Assembly (NCBI GenBank): GCA_032718475.1
Contig: JAUCBJ010005278.1
Span: 1-21,291 of the forward strand
Length of the DNA stretch: 21,291 nucleotides
Origin: Nemertoderma westbladi
Taxonomy: Eukaryota > Xenacoelomorpha > Nemertodermatida > Nemertodermatidae
Direction: 5' to 3'
Numbering within the stretch: the stretch's first letter is position 1; each line of letters begins with the position of its first letter. The notes under the pieces are model-generated. The model was not told the DNA's origin. It worked only from the letters and a program-made list of their open reading frames with translations, and ran no database searches. Below are positions 1-9,348 of the stretch, piece after piece. Both the position numbers and the translations under genes were made by a program.

Positions 1-1033
1 CATTGTTTTAAAATATATTCTGGAACCAATACTAAATAGGATATCGGGGGGGGGCAATTGTTCCGTGGTATTTTGGACAGAGAGGTCATCAGTAAAAATA
101 ATTGTTAATAAAAAAAAAGTAAATGTTATGATTTCTTCGGCCGTTTGACCAGGTATTACGCACAAAGTCTGGCGTCTTATTTACAGTGCGGTTCCCCCAG
201 AAATAATGTACTGTATACACCACAGAGTAAACTGCAGAAACTCATTTAGCAACCATTTAACCCTATCTGGCCGGGGCTATTATCACTACGTAATGCGGGA
301 TCGTTTTAGAGGTTATATACATCTTGGATCAAAAATTAAAATTTTTATGGCATAAGAGTTTTCGAAGTCGCTGGCTGATGACGATAAAACTTGTTAAAAA
401 TATTTTGTGGTAATTTTGGTGCTACTTTGGACACCCAGAACGAAAAGTACCATTACAAACGTCAAATAATGTCAAATTAAAACATTTTCAGGTTTGGTTC
501 AGGATAATTCTGAAGGTATAAGGGTTTTAGAGGTCGCTGATTACGATGAATCCAAATAAACCTATTATTGGTGCCATTTTGGTGCCCCAGAACGAAAAGT
601 CCAAATAGCAAAAATAGCAAAATGTTAAATCTTCCCTTTGACGTGTTAATTCTGAGCTGTAGGCCTACCGGTACTGATTCAAAGTCGGTGATCACAATAC
701 AACTTGTTAAAAGTCATTCGTGGTAACGCAACTATCGTTTTTTTTGGTGCTTGTTTAAAAAATTCAAACGGCAAAATCGAATTTGGTAGGATAATACGAT
801 ATCAATGAGTGTCTTATTCGTGATCAGCATCCCAGAAAACCCCTAATGTCATAAAATCAGGGTGGGAGTCATATTGACCACCTTTCTAAACACTTCAAAT
901 TTTAACGAAAACGTCTTACTGTATTTGTTGTTTTCATGTAGATTTCACTAGTCTCAATCAGAACAAAAAAAATTTTTCGAAAAATATGTACTTGGGTGGT
1001 AATTTGCAGCACCAAATTTCATGTGAGTGAACA
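1..1033 (+). repeat. Diverged tandem repeat array, period about 164 bp
   Basis: AT-rich sequence without a credible gene. Related blocks recur: the GGTGC core of a TTTTGGTGC motif lies at 418, 581 and 746 (spacings 163 and 165), and GCTGAT(G/T)ACGAT occurs at 374 and 535. The same family is clearer at 12940-13880. A 9-G run is near 46-54, and a GGTGGGAGTCATATTGACCACC palindrome-like block near 862 resembles the G/C palindromes at 11468 and 12727. No coding signal is visible. Confidence 0.55.
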
Positions 1034-1038
1034 ATTAT

Positions 1039-1490
1039 TGTGACGGGATCTCGGTTGGTGAGAGATCCCGACCGGTTGACTTGGTGGTGGTTGTTCCTAC
1101 GCGCACGCTGGCTGACTGGTGGATGGACTGACTTAGCCGTAGGCCGGTGAATAAAGAGTTTGCCTGTTGAACTTCACTGTTGCATGACCTAACTATAGAT
1201 ACGACCCGCCAAGCTGCTGCAAAGCCTCTATATTTAGTAGGCCAGTTAGACTTTGATTACTTTGACTTTTACTTTGATAGAGCCCCTGAAAAAATCAGAT
1301 ATGGGGGGGGGGGGGGGAACTGGACCGCAATAAAAATGCATCCCTCTCCAGGGGAAATTGGACGCAAATAACAGACTGATTACTCTCATAAATAAATCTG
1401 TAACCTGTTCTATTGTGTTTAGTTTATTGTTTTGGTTAAAATATACGTGCCACTCTAACCTGCTCCTTTCCCTAAACTGAGAATTTAACA
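1039..1490 (-). mobile_element. Isolated LTR (minus strand), BEL-like 3' terminus
   Basis: Read on the minus strand it starts TGTTAAATTC and ends GATCCCGTCACA, the same last bases as the three other complete LTR 3' ends in the window. The end is preceded by a perfect 9-bp hairpin (CGGGATCTC/GAGATCCCG, 1044-1070). No polypurine tract or primer-binding site adjoins it, so it is a solo or fragmentary LTR. ATTAT lies directly outside the 3' terminus (1034-1038) and again at 1503-1507, 12 bp beyond the TGTT start. If that is the target duplication, the LTR really extends to 1502. A run of G (about 1305-1318) lies inside. Its body does not align clearly with the other LTRs, so it is a separate subfamily. 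Confidence 0.6.
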
Positions 1491-1528
1491 TTGGGGCGGG
1501 ATATTATTTCGCCAAGGCGGGTTTTGCG

Positions 1529-1562
<34 letters not shown>

Positions 1563-1694
1563 ACCCCCTGCCTCGAAACAATATGTCAGGCGCGTCGAAA
1601 GTACTACTTGTCCGGAACTAAAATGATGTCCTCTTTCATATGAAACAAATAAAAATCAAGATACCAAGATACGTACGGTAGAGTTCTTGGCACA
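1491..1694. other. Unassigned spacer with a 28-base poly-C tract
   Basis: Between the minus-strand LTR and the solo LTR. It holds an uninterrupted C run at 1535-1562 followed by A and a further C run. I see no gene, RNA or element end in the rest. Confidence 0.5.
1690..1694 (+). repeat. Target-site duplication GCACA, left copy
   Basis: GCACA directly precedes the TGTTAG start of the solo LTR and recurs directly after its CACA end at 2270-2274. A 5-bp duplication fits BEL/Pao integration. Confidence 0.8.
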
Positions 1695-2269
1695 TGTTAG
1701 CGGATTCAATTCCGCTAACCACCCCATAAAGTTGGAAAACGGTGCCTTTAAGCAATGTTGGACAACACGAGGTTGATTACCAATCATCCTCGTATCACCC
1801 CCAATAAACGGGGACGACAAACCCCAAATGGCCGTACACAATGGGGGTCAGAGGTTACACCTCCGGGAGAGGGAAAGTAACAGTAGCAAAGGGGGAAACA
1901 CTCCCAGAGAGATGCGAGGCGAGAATTAGGTTACTAGCCAATGGGGGGACAGGAAGGCATCAGCTAAGTAACAGGTCAACATAGTGTATATTACTGGTTG
2001 GTGTTTCATTTATTCAGTTAGTTTACTCAGTTGTTAGTCAGCTAGTTAGGGCAGTACGGTAACACTTTACTACCGTCACCACCGCCATCAACCATATCAT
2101 ATTATTCTGTTATCTCAACTGTGCTGTCTGTTATCTCAACGTTTACTATATTTCATATACCTACCCATCATATATTACCGAACAGCAACAAACTCTTTTC
2201 CTATTTTCACTCACGGCGGGGACGCGTACATAAACCACATACCGGTCGGGATCCTCTGATTCCGTCACA
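1695..2269 (+). mobile_element. Solo BEL-family LTR (575 bp)
   Basis: It begins TGTTAGCGGATTCAATTCC and ends GATTCCGTCACA. The start matches the LTRs of both BEL elements (TGTAAGCGGAT(C/T)CAATT), and the body resembles the LTR at 14103-14763, for example GGGGGAAACACTCCCAG and TTAGCCAATRG-type blocks. It is flanked by perfect 5-bp GCACA duplications and has no internal region, so it is a solo LTR left by LTR-LTR recombination. The hairpin before its 3' end (2247-2264, CGGGATC/GATTCCG) has one wobble pair. It lies just upstream of the LINE fragment. Confidence 0.85.
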
Positions 2270-2274
2270 GCACA
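2270..2274 (+). repeat. Target-site duplication GCACA, right copy
   Basis: Identical to 1690-1694 and directly abuts the LTR terminal CACA. Confidence 0.8.
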
Positions 2275-2275
2275 C

Positions 2276-2318
2276 ATATGATCCCGATTGATCTTATTGA
2301 TCATATTGATCTCGATTG
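2276..2318 (+). repeat. ATTGATC microsatellite at the LINE 5' junction
   Basis: The heptamer ATTGATC is repeated three times (2287, 2297 and 2306 onward) with short spacers, directly where recognisable RT coding begins. It may mark the 5' truncation junction of the LINE. Confidence 0.5.
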
Positions 2319-3658
2319 CTGCAAAGCTATACAATATAATTCTATTAAATCGCATCAGGGATCCCATTGAGAGACTGCTCCGTGGAAATCAGAATGGGTT
2401 CCCTAAAGGTCGTAGGACCATGGAGCCCATTTTGGCACTTAGAAGGTTAATTGAAGAGTTATCAAAAAAGAAAGAAGGGCATCTGTCTGTTATCTTTGTT
2501 GACTTCTTCAAGGCCTTTGATTCAGTCTCTCGCTCACGTATGTTCAGCATACTTTCATTATATGGGATTCCTGATGAAATTATTGCAGCAATCAGATCAG
2601 TATACGATGGTTCGACAACATTTGTGTCTACTGTTGACGCTGACACAGAACCATTTTAAGTGTTATGGGGCGTCCTCCAGGGAGACACACTTGCTCAATT
2701 CTTGTTCATAATTGTGGTTGACTATGTTCTACGCATGTCTTTAGATCATCATAATGATGATGGGGTGATGATATCTCCACCTACTGGCTCCAGAAGTCGA
2801 GGAAATCTTGCCAAGTACCGAACTGATCTAGACTTTGCTGATGACTTAGGAGTACTCTCAGAATCACTAGAGGGAGCCCAACGGCTCCTCAGGTCATTAG
2901 AACAGGCTGCTTCTAGTGTTGGTCTTTTTATTAACTCCAGAAAGACCAAAATTTTGACAGTTAACTTTGAAAGTCCTCAGCAAGTCTCTGACCGGATGAG
3001 CATAAGCTCAAAGGATGGTATGCTTGAGCATGTGGACGACTTCTGTTACCTGGGATCATGGATCCGGAAGTCAGGTGAGGACCTTCGAATACGTAAGGGA
3101 AAGGCATGTCAGCCTTGTATAGGCTTTCCAGGATTTGGAAGTCACCGAGAATTAATCGGAAACTTGAGATCCAATTATTTAGAGCAGCAGTAGTTCCAGC
3201 ACTCCTCTACGGGAGTCCATGCTGGGCTCTAACTTCTGAGGACACCAAATCTCTGGATGGCACATTCACAAGATTGCTACGCCGGGATTCATTGTGTCAA
3301 ATATAATACACACATCTCCAACCAGACACTATATAACATTGGAGGTGTCTCATTGGTTCCCCCTAGCATGACAATAGAACAAAATCGCCTCCGCTTTGCA
3401 GGACATTGCTTTCGCCGTGAGGACCAGCCAGTGCATAATCTTGTACTTTGGCAGCCTCATGGAGTGAATAAGCATGGTGGGCAGCCCATGACTTTCTTGA
3501 GACGCATCTTAAAGGCCACTGGCCTTGAAGATGCGGATGATCTAACAAATGTCATGGGTGATAGGGAGTTGTGGCAGCGCAATTTTGTCGATTGCACACA
3601 ATGCCGGCACAGCATTCTTAAAAATGCAGCTGCAATGCAGCATGCCGATCCTAGTTGA
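2288..3658 (+). pseudogene. Non-LTR retrotransposon (LINE) reverse transcriptase, 5'-truncated and broken
   Basis: The protein copies LINE RNA at the nicked target site. The recognisable part starts inside RT (ISIAAKLYN, about 2309), so the endonuclease and the first RT block are missing. Successive motifs are NQNGF near 2392, FVDFFKAFDS near 2497-2526, GVLQGDTLA near 2669-2695, the catalytic FADD box near 2833, then INSRKTK and DFCYLGSWI. The distal C-terminal region carries RAAVVPALLYGS, RLRFAGHCFRRED and DRELW blocks typical of animal LINEs in this group. Breaks are an in-frame TAA at 2657-2659 just before GVLQGD, a frameshift near 3100 and another near 3290. The last segment ends at TGA 3656-3658. 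No clear poly-A tail or target duplication was found. The clade (RTE-like or related) is not assigned. Confidence 0.9.
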
Positions 3659-4454
3659 ATATGAAGTTCTTAATTAATACCGCATCAAACACATAGAGTA
3701 GAGTAGGCCTAAAATAAAATATCAATTCCTCAATTCATTAAACGACGCTATATTCCAGGACTTGGTTTTGTTAAGTAGTAACTACTGTATACTCCATTAT
3801 ATATCAATAATTGCAGTTAATAATAATTCCCTAAATAATATCAGTATCGAAGTCGTAATATTAATAATCTATCGCATTGTCTTGAGATCCTCCGGCCGAA
3901 AGGGCCGATATGTCGTCGGGGAATTCAGATAGGAGTCCCGCTGGTTTAGGCAGGAGAATTACACTAGCGTCATGGACCCCAAGTCCAGCAGTGGCGTCAT
4001 CTCTACATCAGTATTTGATATTAAATTACTTTTAAGGGCGAAAATGGGGCGAAATTATCGGATTTCATTAATTAAAAAATGTAAATTGTGCCTTCTAATA
4101 AAACCGACCTCACTGGAAAACGAGATTTTAAAGATTGTTTTATAATTTCGATATTTTCGTTGATAATTTCCCCTTTGTCGATATTTTCGGGTTTTATAAC
4201 TATCCGAAAATACAGCCTAATAGGCTGAGACGTTGTTGGCCTCCAACCGATGCACTCATTGCCATGTGCTGGCCTCGCATTTGCTACTTACCAGCCCATG
4301 GATCTATCTCCCTTAGGCCTTTGGTTAGCCTCTAGTCACTGGGGTGGATTGTTCGTCCACAGCCCAGCTGACCCTCATCATCCCTGTGCCGGTATGCCCT
4401 GTTGGATATCTTGATAGCCAACGTGGTAAATCCCCCCCCCCCCCCCCCCCCCAT
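3659..4454. other. Non-coding region downstream of the LINE
   Basis: The first part may be LINE 3' untranslated sequence. Two small hairpins occur: CGGCC-GAAAG-GGCCG at 3893-3907 and GGAC-CCCAA-GTCC near 3975-3987. A GC-richer block at about 4205-4430 (CCTCCAACCGATGCACTCAT and following) matches nothing else in the window by eye and has no convincing ORF. The region ends in a 21-base C run at 4432-4452. Confidence 0.4.
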
Positions 4455-4830
4455 TTTGTGGTTGGATGCATATCGGAATGGATCTGCTAACAATTTTCAA
4501 AATATTTGAAAGTTAAAATTTTCAGCTAATCATTTTTCAATAGAGGTTTCCCTGGGAGCTGAATCCATTGGAAATTTTTTTCAATGATCTGATTAGTGTA
4601 CTATATACAGTAAATGGCAGTTTCAGTGTTCTCCGGGTTCAAAAAATGAAAAAATAAATTTTCAGTTTGAGCACAAATCTTTTATATTAATTGACTTATA
4701 CGATGCCATAAGTTCACTTTTTTAGGTGTTTTGTGGCGCTGATTCTACCGAAAATACATTTCTAATTTTACAGCTCTTTGCTACGTGTATTTTTCAGCGT
4801 ATTTATTGCAAATTTTGGTGCTAGCACCAT
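4455..4830 (-). repeat. Inverted copy of the repeat found at 13740-14075
   Basis: The reverse complement of this block aligns over most of its length with 13740-14075 and partly with 11300-11460. Shared landmarks are AGAAATGTATT, GCATCGTATAA, CTGCCATTTAC against CAGCCATTTAC, and AACTTTCAAAT. The TTTTGGTGCTAGCACCA palindrome is at about 4808-4826. With the forward-oriented piece at 4935-5075 it makes a large imperfect inverted arrangement. No coding. Confidence 0.65.
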
Positions 4831-5070
4831 ATTTCGTACGGATGTTACTAAAATGGGCACACAGTCAAACACAGTCAAACACAAGCGGGAGAAGGCACAC
4901 AGACCCACACACACCCCAAAAGATTTATTTAAGCCTCAAGCACTGAAAATTGTTGTGACAGCATCAAATTTTTGAAAATAATTGATCAGTAGATAGTATC
5001 ATCTTGTTTCTTGAGTTATACGGGTTTATGATGGTCCGTCCTGAATCCGATGGAATCAATAAAAACAGCA
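4831..5070 (+). repeat. 164-bp-family repeat, left flank of BEL element 1
   Basis: From about 4935 this matches 13560-13690: GATCAGTAGATAGTATC, ATACGGGTTTATG, then CTGAATCCGATGGAATCAAT and AAAAACAGCACTGG. Repeat identity resumes at 11271, beyond the BEL insertion, showing that element 1 split a repeat unit. A 12-bp duplication (ACACAGTCAAAC) lies at about 4860-4883. Confidence 0.75.
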
Positions 5071-5075
5071 CTGGA
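5071..5075 (+). repeat. Target-site duplication CTGGA, left copy
   Basis: It directly precedes TGTAAGCGG and matches 11271-11275 after the terminal CACA of the 3' LTR. The related unoccupied repeat reads CTGGG at 13691-13695. Confidence 0.9.
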
Positions 5076-5572
5076 TGTAAGCGGATCCAATTTGCTGCAC
5101 CACCCAGCGGAAAATAAGGAAAGTGGCTTTTTACCAATTATAGTTGGCGAGGTGACAATACTATTATAATGTCACCTAACAACCAACGAAGGCAATATAC
5201 ACTGCCAGCAACACGGAGAGATGAGAGGCTACAAGCCATCTCAGGGGGATGAAGGAAGCTAGCACGTGGGTATCAGAGAAAAGGGAGTGCCAAGGGAGGG
5301 AAAAATAGATTAGCCAATGGTTGGGCAGAAAGCCATCTGATTGGGATGCATCCATTGGCCAGGCCAAGTACCAAGTAGCAATATTCCATATGTGTTACTA
5401 ATATAACCGTTGCCTTTATTACCTGTTGTTCAGTTGGTTTATGTAGAGTTGTGGAAGAAAGACGGTTTAGACCATCATCATCGTCATTAACCATGCTATT
5501 ATTGTATTCTGACTGACATTACGAACAACTGCCACTAAAAACTCAGTTATTCTATCAGCCTCCGGCCTTTCA
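5076..5572 (+). mobile_element. 5' LTR of BEL element 1, U5 end missing
   Basis: It starts TGTAAGCGGATCCAATT and aligns with the 3' LTR (10697-11167) up to GGCCTTTCA at 5572. The following 103 bp of the 3' LTR, including the terminal hairpin and CACA end, have no counterpart, and sequence jumps directly to coding-like DNA. A normal primer-binding site is therefore also not visible. An internal hairpin (about 5144-5185) matches the stronger one at 10765-10807. Confidence 0.85.
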
Positions 5573-6146
5573 TGGGACGGGAGCGGCAAAAGAAGTACCG
5601 GAGTCGCCAGCCAACCAGTGGCTACAGGCGGCGAGCGGCCACCGGAACGGCAACGGTGGGGCCGACGGTACCATGCCGGACGAGGAGAGGAGATCAAGAG
5701 GTCGAGGAGGAGGATGTCGGCACGAGTGATTGCCTGCGACGGGCGTATAACGCCATGAGGAAGACTCTAAAAGATGCCAAGACAGGAGGCAAGGTAGATG
5801 AACCCAAACTGGCTAGAAGACTCAGTGAGTACAACCAATATTTTCACTACCGAGTCCGATTTGGGCAGGGGGAACTGGCGCGTGAAAGGGCGAGGAGAGT
5901 CGCCATGGAGAGTCATCAATGGTACTGTTTGAATTGTGGCGATCCGAGATTATACCATATCGTGTAGTGTACGCTGGGCCTTATCTGGTGGATGCGTGGG
6001 GGGTTAAGTTAGTGGAATGGGCGGGTTCGAACGACGCCGAACTCGAGGTTATCCCGGAAGATTCGGCGTCGTCCGTTAATGAAACCACTAGCAGGCATGG
6101 TAAAATTAGTAGAACCAGCAGGCGACAGGGGTCCGTTGCAACCTAA
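5572..6146 (+). pseudogene. Gag-leader ORF, basic N-terminus with CxxC motif, frameshifted
   Basis: The first open segment (ATG 5572 to stop at 5967) gives a basic Arg/Gly-rich N-terminus, an acidic patch, a helical region rich in Lys/Arg/Glu, then WYCLNCGDPR near residues 121-130 with a CxxC pair. A second frame (5919-6146) continues with a VVYAGPYLVDAWG-type segment and ends at TAA 6144-6146. The natural reading seems to change frame between about 5935 and 5965. No family is recognised. It lies at the gag 5' end, immediately after the truncated LTR, and is probably a lineage-specific gag N-terminal extension or a separate 5' ORF. Confidence 0.5.
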
Positions 6147-6709
6147 AAGTCTGCTACACCCTCCACGAAAGCAAGAAGTGTGTTAGAGATAGATCTGGCA
6201 TGTCAGCTAGACATAGCCGCGTTATATCAAAATGAAGTAGAGAGACAACTGGATGAGGGGACCATGTTGTTAGACCGGGAGAGGGAGTTAGTGAGAGAGT
6301 ATAAAGGGAGGGCCGAGAAGGTGGCCAGAGAGTGTAGAGAACAGGAGGAAAGGGAGGTGAATGAGCGCAAAGAGCGGGATGCGAGTGTTGAGAGAGAGGT
6401 GAACGAGTGCAAAGAGCGAGAGGCGAGGGAGGCAGAGTTAGCCAATCAGAGTGTTAGAGAGGAAAGGGAGAGGGAGATGGTTGGTAAGAGAATGCGGGAT
6501 AATATGCATACCTGATTGAGGGGGTTAATGCAGTATCAGGCCAAGCAGAAACGCCGGATAGAACTGGTGAAACTGGGTTTATCAGAGAGTGAGGCTGGTT
6601 CGGGAAGTATTTATGAGGAACCAGATGTGATGGAGACCTTTGAGAATACCTCAGTTACAGGTACCAGACAACAAACACAAAACTGGTGTGACCAGACGGA
6701 TGGGGGGGG
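6147..6709 (+). pseudogene. Coiled-coil segment of the gag leader
   Basis: In the same frame as 5919-6146, with stops only at 6144-6146 and 6513-6515 (TGA). The stretch from about 6230 to 6510 is extremely rich in Glu and Arg (VARECREQEEREVNERKER) and should form a long charged coiled coil, suited to gag self-assembly. It contains a perfect-length 42-bp direct duplication (6348-6389 and 6390-6431), which is exactly two heptads, so the helix phase is kept. After 6515 the same frame gives a Ser/Glu/Thr-rich tail that reaches a 9-G run at 6702-6710. No domain family is recognised. Confidence 0.55.
6348..6431 (+). repeat. 42-bp tandem duplication within the coiled coil
   Basis: Two copies of a GAGGTGAA-GAG-GCAAAGAGCG type unit, 42 bp each (14 codons, two heptads), slightly diverged. 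Confidence 0.8.
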
Positions 6710-6964
6710 GATAATAACAATACGTTTAGGGGGAACGTTAATATAAATAATACCGTAGTTGATAATTTAAATACTGATGAAAATACCTTTCTTACAGGAA
6801 ATAATGTTGATACTGGTACAGCAAATAATTTAAATAATTTAAATAATAATGTTAATAGTGGTGCAATAAATAATCAGAATAATTTAAATAATAACGGCGA
6901 ACAGAGTAATTTAAATAATTATATTATAATAAATAAAGATGGTGAAATTAAATTAAACGTTTAA
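6710..6964 (+). pseudogene. Asn-rich low-complexity coding segment
   Basis: Starting at the 9-G run, a different frame (+1 class of 6710) is open to TAA at 6962-6964. It is dominated by Asn, with repeated NNLNN and NNVN patterns and a tail ending in Lys/Asn/Val. Its composition is AT-rich, unlike the GC-richer gag around it. It has no start codon of its own and appears to be the continuation of the preceding coiled-coil reading, displaced by a length change in the G run. Such Asn-rich stretches are usually disordered. After the stop the same frame stays open to TGA 7097-7099 with a basic segment. Confidence 0.5.
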
Positions 6965-7330
6965 AAATTTAATAAAATTAAAGACGGTAAATTGGAGGCC
7001 TACAAAGCCACGTGGAGACGCAGGCGAATGGACCCAGGGGAGATAGGAGCAATGTGTCGACTGGAGGGGGGTGTGAAGGAAGGGGTGAATGGGCCGTGAC
7101 GAGAAGTGACGGGTGGGGGGGAGCTACAAGCACCCCACCGCAACCAGTTAGTGAAAAGAGGGGGGGGGGGCAATAAATGCCCCACAGATGTCGGCAGGAA
7201 ATATGCGCGGTGATTCAAGTGAACCATGGCACCCGATGATGGGGGGGGCAACAGACGCCCCGCGAGCGTTGGTGGGAAATGCGCATGGTGAGTCAAGTGA
7301 ACCGTGACACCCGACAACGGAGGAGAGTAG
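6965..7330 (+). pseudogene. Decayed gag segment with a 78-bp tandem duplication
   Basis: Up to 7099 a basic reading continues the frame of the Asn-rich part. Beyond it no frame stays open for long. Two 78-bp units are adjacent (about 7163-7240 and 7241-7318), shown by CAATAAATGCCCC at 7171 against CAACAGACGCCCC at 7249 and CACCCGATGATGG at 7230 against CACCCGACAACGG at 7308. The length is 26 codons, so the duplication would have kept frame. G runs mark both units. Confidence 0.5.
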
Positions 7331-8385
7331 AAGGGCTGCGAATATCTACGAGGCCCTACAACCTACAAAAGGGAAAAGTGTTCATGCCGCAAGTGGCCAA
7401 ATGAGGGAGTGTCGAACCCATTCGGAAGATGGAAGGAGAACAGTATATTTCAACCGGGAGGTCGATACGAGATCTTTATGAATGTAGGTATAACGCCGGG
7501 AGTGGAGGACACGAGGACGATAGAGATAAGTGAGGAAATGTTGCTACGGGCAACTGGAGATATCGAGATAGGATGGACAGTGAAGCGTCGATAGTCGAAG
7601 TAGAGAGAGAGGGCTGGTGGGGTTGTACTTTGGGAGATTGCCGTCGCCCTGGAGGAATACAGCCCGGTGATGTATATTACACACCGAGAGAGGGGTATAG
7701 AGTGTACCGAGATGAGGAGGATGAGATAAGAAGGGATCGAAGGGAAACTTCCCATCGGAACGTAGCTGCCGATCGACGATATGGTAGTCGCGGGAAGGAG
7801 TTCTCGGAATATTCGAGAAGATTTAACTTCGGTCAAGGGGGAGCACATTCAGACTGCAGGACATAATGTAGGTCTTACTGAACATACTATAGGCCATGCT
7901 GGGAGAAATAGTGTAGGTGATAGGGTAGCGCTTTTACTGCCGGGTTTAAACCCGGAGGTCGCGGCTTACATACCGGTGAGTAGGCAGGAACCTGCTAAGC
8001 CTATACTGGTACCGGAACACCAGTATGACAATAATATGCAGGGATAAAACATATACCCAGGGGAGGGGGAGGGGGGGGGGTATTGCAGATAAGTGTATGG
8101 GCCTCAATATAATGAAATCTACCCCAGCGCAAAATATAACACCGATGGGGGGGGGGGGGGGGCAGGGTTACACTCCTCCATCACATATATCTCATATGCA
8201 ACAAAATAAAATAAAGGTCGCATCCCCCTCAGATGGAAACAAGTCGTGCGACACCGAGATATGAAGGAGACCATTGCCCCCAATGATATATCCCACACAG
8301 GGAAAATCGACGAACCCGAAGCACAGTCAACACCAAAGAGCCTGCATCCGTGCCATAAAGCGCGCTGGAAAATCAAGCGATAGAA
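7331..8385 (+). pseudogene. Gag middle region, multiply frameshifted
   Basis: Open segments in alternating frames (7409-7594, 7573-7866, 7781-8047, 8025-8264) overlap each other and are separated by single-base shifts, consistent with one decayed reading. Recognisable features are a Trp/Gly-rich piece (GWWGCTLGDCRRPGG), an Arg/Asp/Glu-rich charged segment near 7690-7790, and a hydrophobic piece (VALLLPGLNPEVAAYIPV) near 7925-7975. G-rich runs are at about 8058-8080 and 8146-8162. No family is recognised. It lies between the coiled-coil leader and the DUF1759 region. Confidence 0.45.
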
Positions 8386-8938
8386 ATGGCAACACTCATC
8401 GACGTGCTAAAAACTAGAATAGAGCTGCCACCTGTGGAGCCTTTTAAGTTTGATGGTAGCAAGCTGGAAGAATATCTACAGTTCCGGAGGATCTACAGCA
8501 ACGAGATTCTTACGAAAAATATCATACAGGCGGAGTGCCTTAAATATCTACAAGTCTATACAGGGGAGGCCAGCCTACGACATTGTGAGGCAATATCAGG
8601 GAATTGAAGGAGGATTTACAACAGCATGGAGAGCCCTGGATAGGGAATTTGGCCATCCTGCGAAGATTATCTGACAAACCTTAAGGGGAATAACATCAGG
8701 TGGACTCACAGACAATCCTGTTAGTATCAAAACCTTCACTAATAAAGTAGAAAAGGCGCTGATAGTCTTAAAGTTATTAAAGTGACTAGATGCACCATAT
8801 GAACTCAAAGCATCGAATAACATCATGTCCATAGCGCAGGCACAAATTAAGGAACAAATGGAGAAAGATCGCTTTCTCCACCAGAGAGAAGAAGGGTGCG
8901 GAGCCGGGGTTGGAAGAGATGTCGAACTTCCTTAACTA
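8386..8938 (+). pseudogene. gag: BEL gag, DUF1759-type region
   Basis: DUF1759 is the capsid-related region found in BEL/Pao gag proteins. The first frame (8386-8607) gives LPPVEPFKFDG, then an aromatic EEYLQFRRIYSN and a KYLQVYTGEA block. From about 8570 a second frame continues with a FTTAWRALDREFGHP block, the usual (A/G)...AW..L...FG pattern, and runs to about 8938 with stops at 8672-8674 (TGA) and in the KLLK segment near 8783. Breaks are thus one frameshift near 8570 and two stops. It is followed by the MSNFLNYEAELI segment, shared with element 2. Confidence 0.8.
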
Positions 8939-9348
8939 CGAAGCCGAGTTGATAACAGATCCAGTGTACAGCGAGGAGAGTCTCAGTAAGGTACCGAAAG
9001 CGGAATACAGCCGACCTAAACCGGAACACAGTGCTGCAGATGCATTTCCGAGAGTGAGGCAATCATTGCCATATGCTATGCAACTGTTGAGGGGACTTCT
9101 AGTCCACAGAACAACTGTGGTGGCTATGGAGGAAACAACACCCCTGATGCGGGTATGTGTAACCAAAACAACAAACCACCCAAATCGGACTTGGACGAAA
9201 TACGTAAGACGCTATACAGAGAGCGTTATAATCCAAACTACAGGTGTCAGCTACATAGAAAGCATGTGCATATATGGGATGGGACGCATAAGACCATCGA
9301 TTGCGACCAGTGGCAGGCACTGCTGAAAGAAAATTGATTAGCCTATAA
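8910..9348 (+). pseudogene. gag: BEL gag C-terminal part
   Basis: MSNFLNYEAELITDPVYSE starts at about 8922 and is nearly identical to element 2 (minus, about 21268). The reading goes to about 9090 in one frame and, after a shift, continues at 9155-9337 with KTLYRERYNP and a CQLH cluster, again matched in element 2 (LYREGYNPRNKCQLH). TGA at 9335-9337 ends this frame. The conserved Cys/His cluster before the knuckle suggests a second metal-binding site. The reason for the frame change near 9090-9160 is an indel; element 2 is intact across that stretch. Confidence 0.75.

Noticed and set aside
374-395. CTGATGA as a possible hammerhead ribozyme core
   Set aside because: The required GAAA box and flanking helices are not present in a workable arrangement.
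4205-4430. Possible SINE or exon in the GC-richer block after the LINE
   Set aside because: No polymerase III boxes, target duplication, splice-bounded ORF or second copy could be seen.
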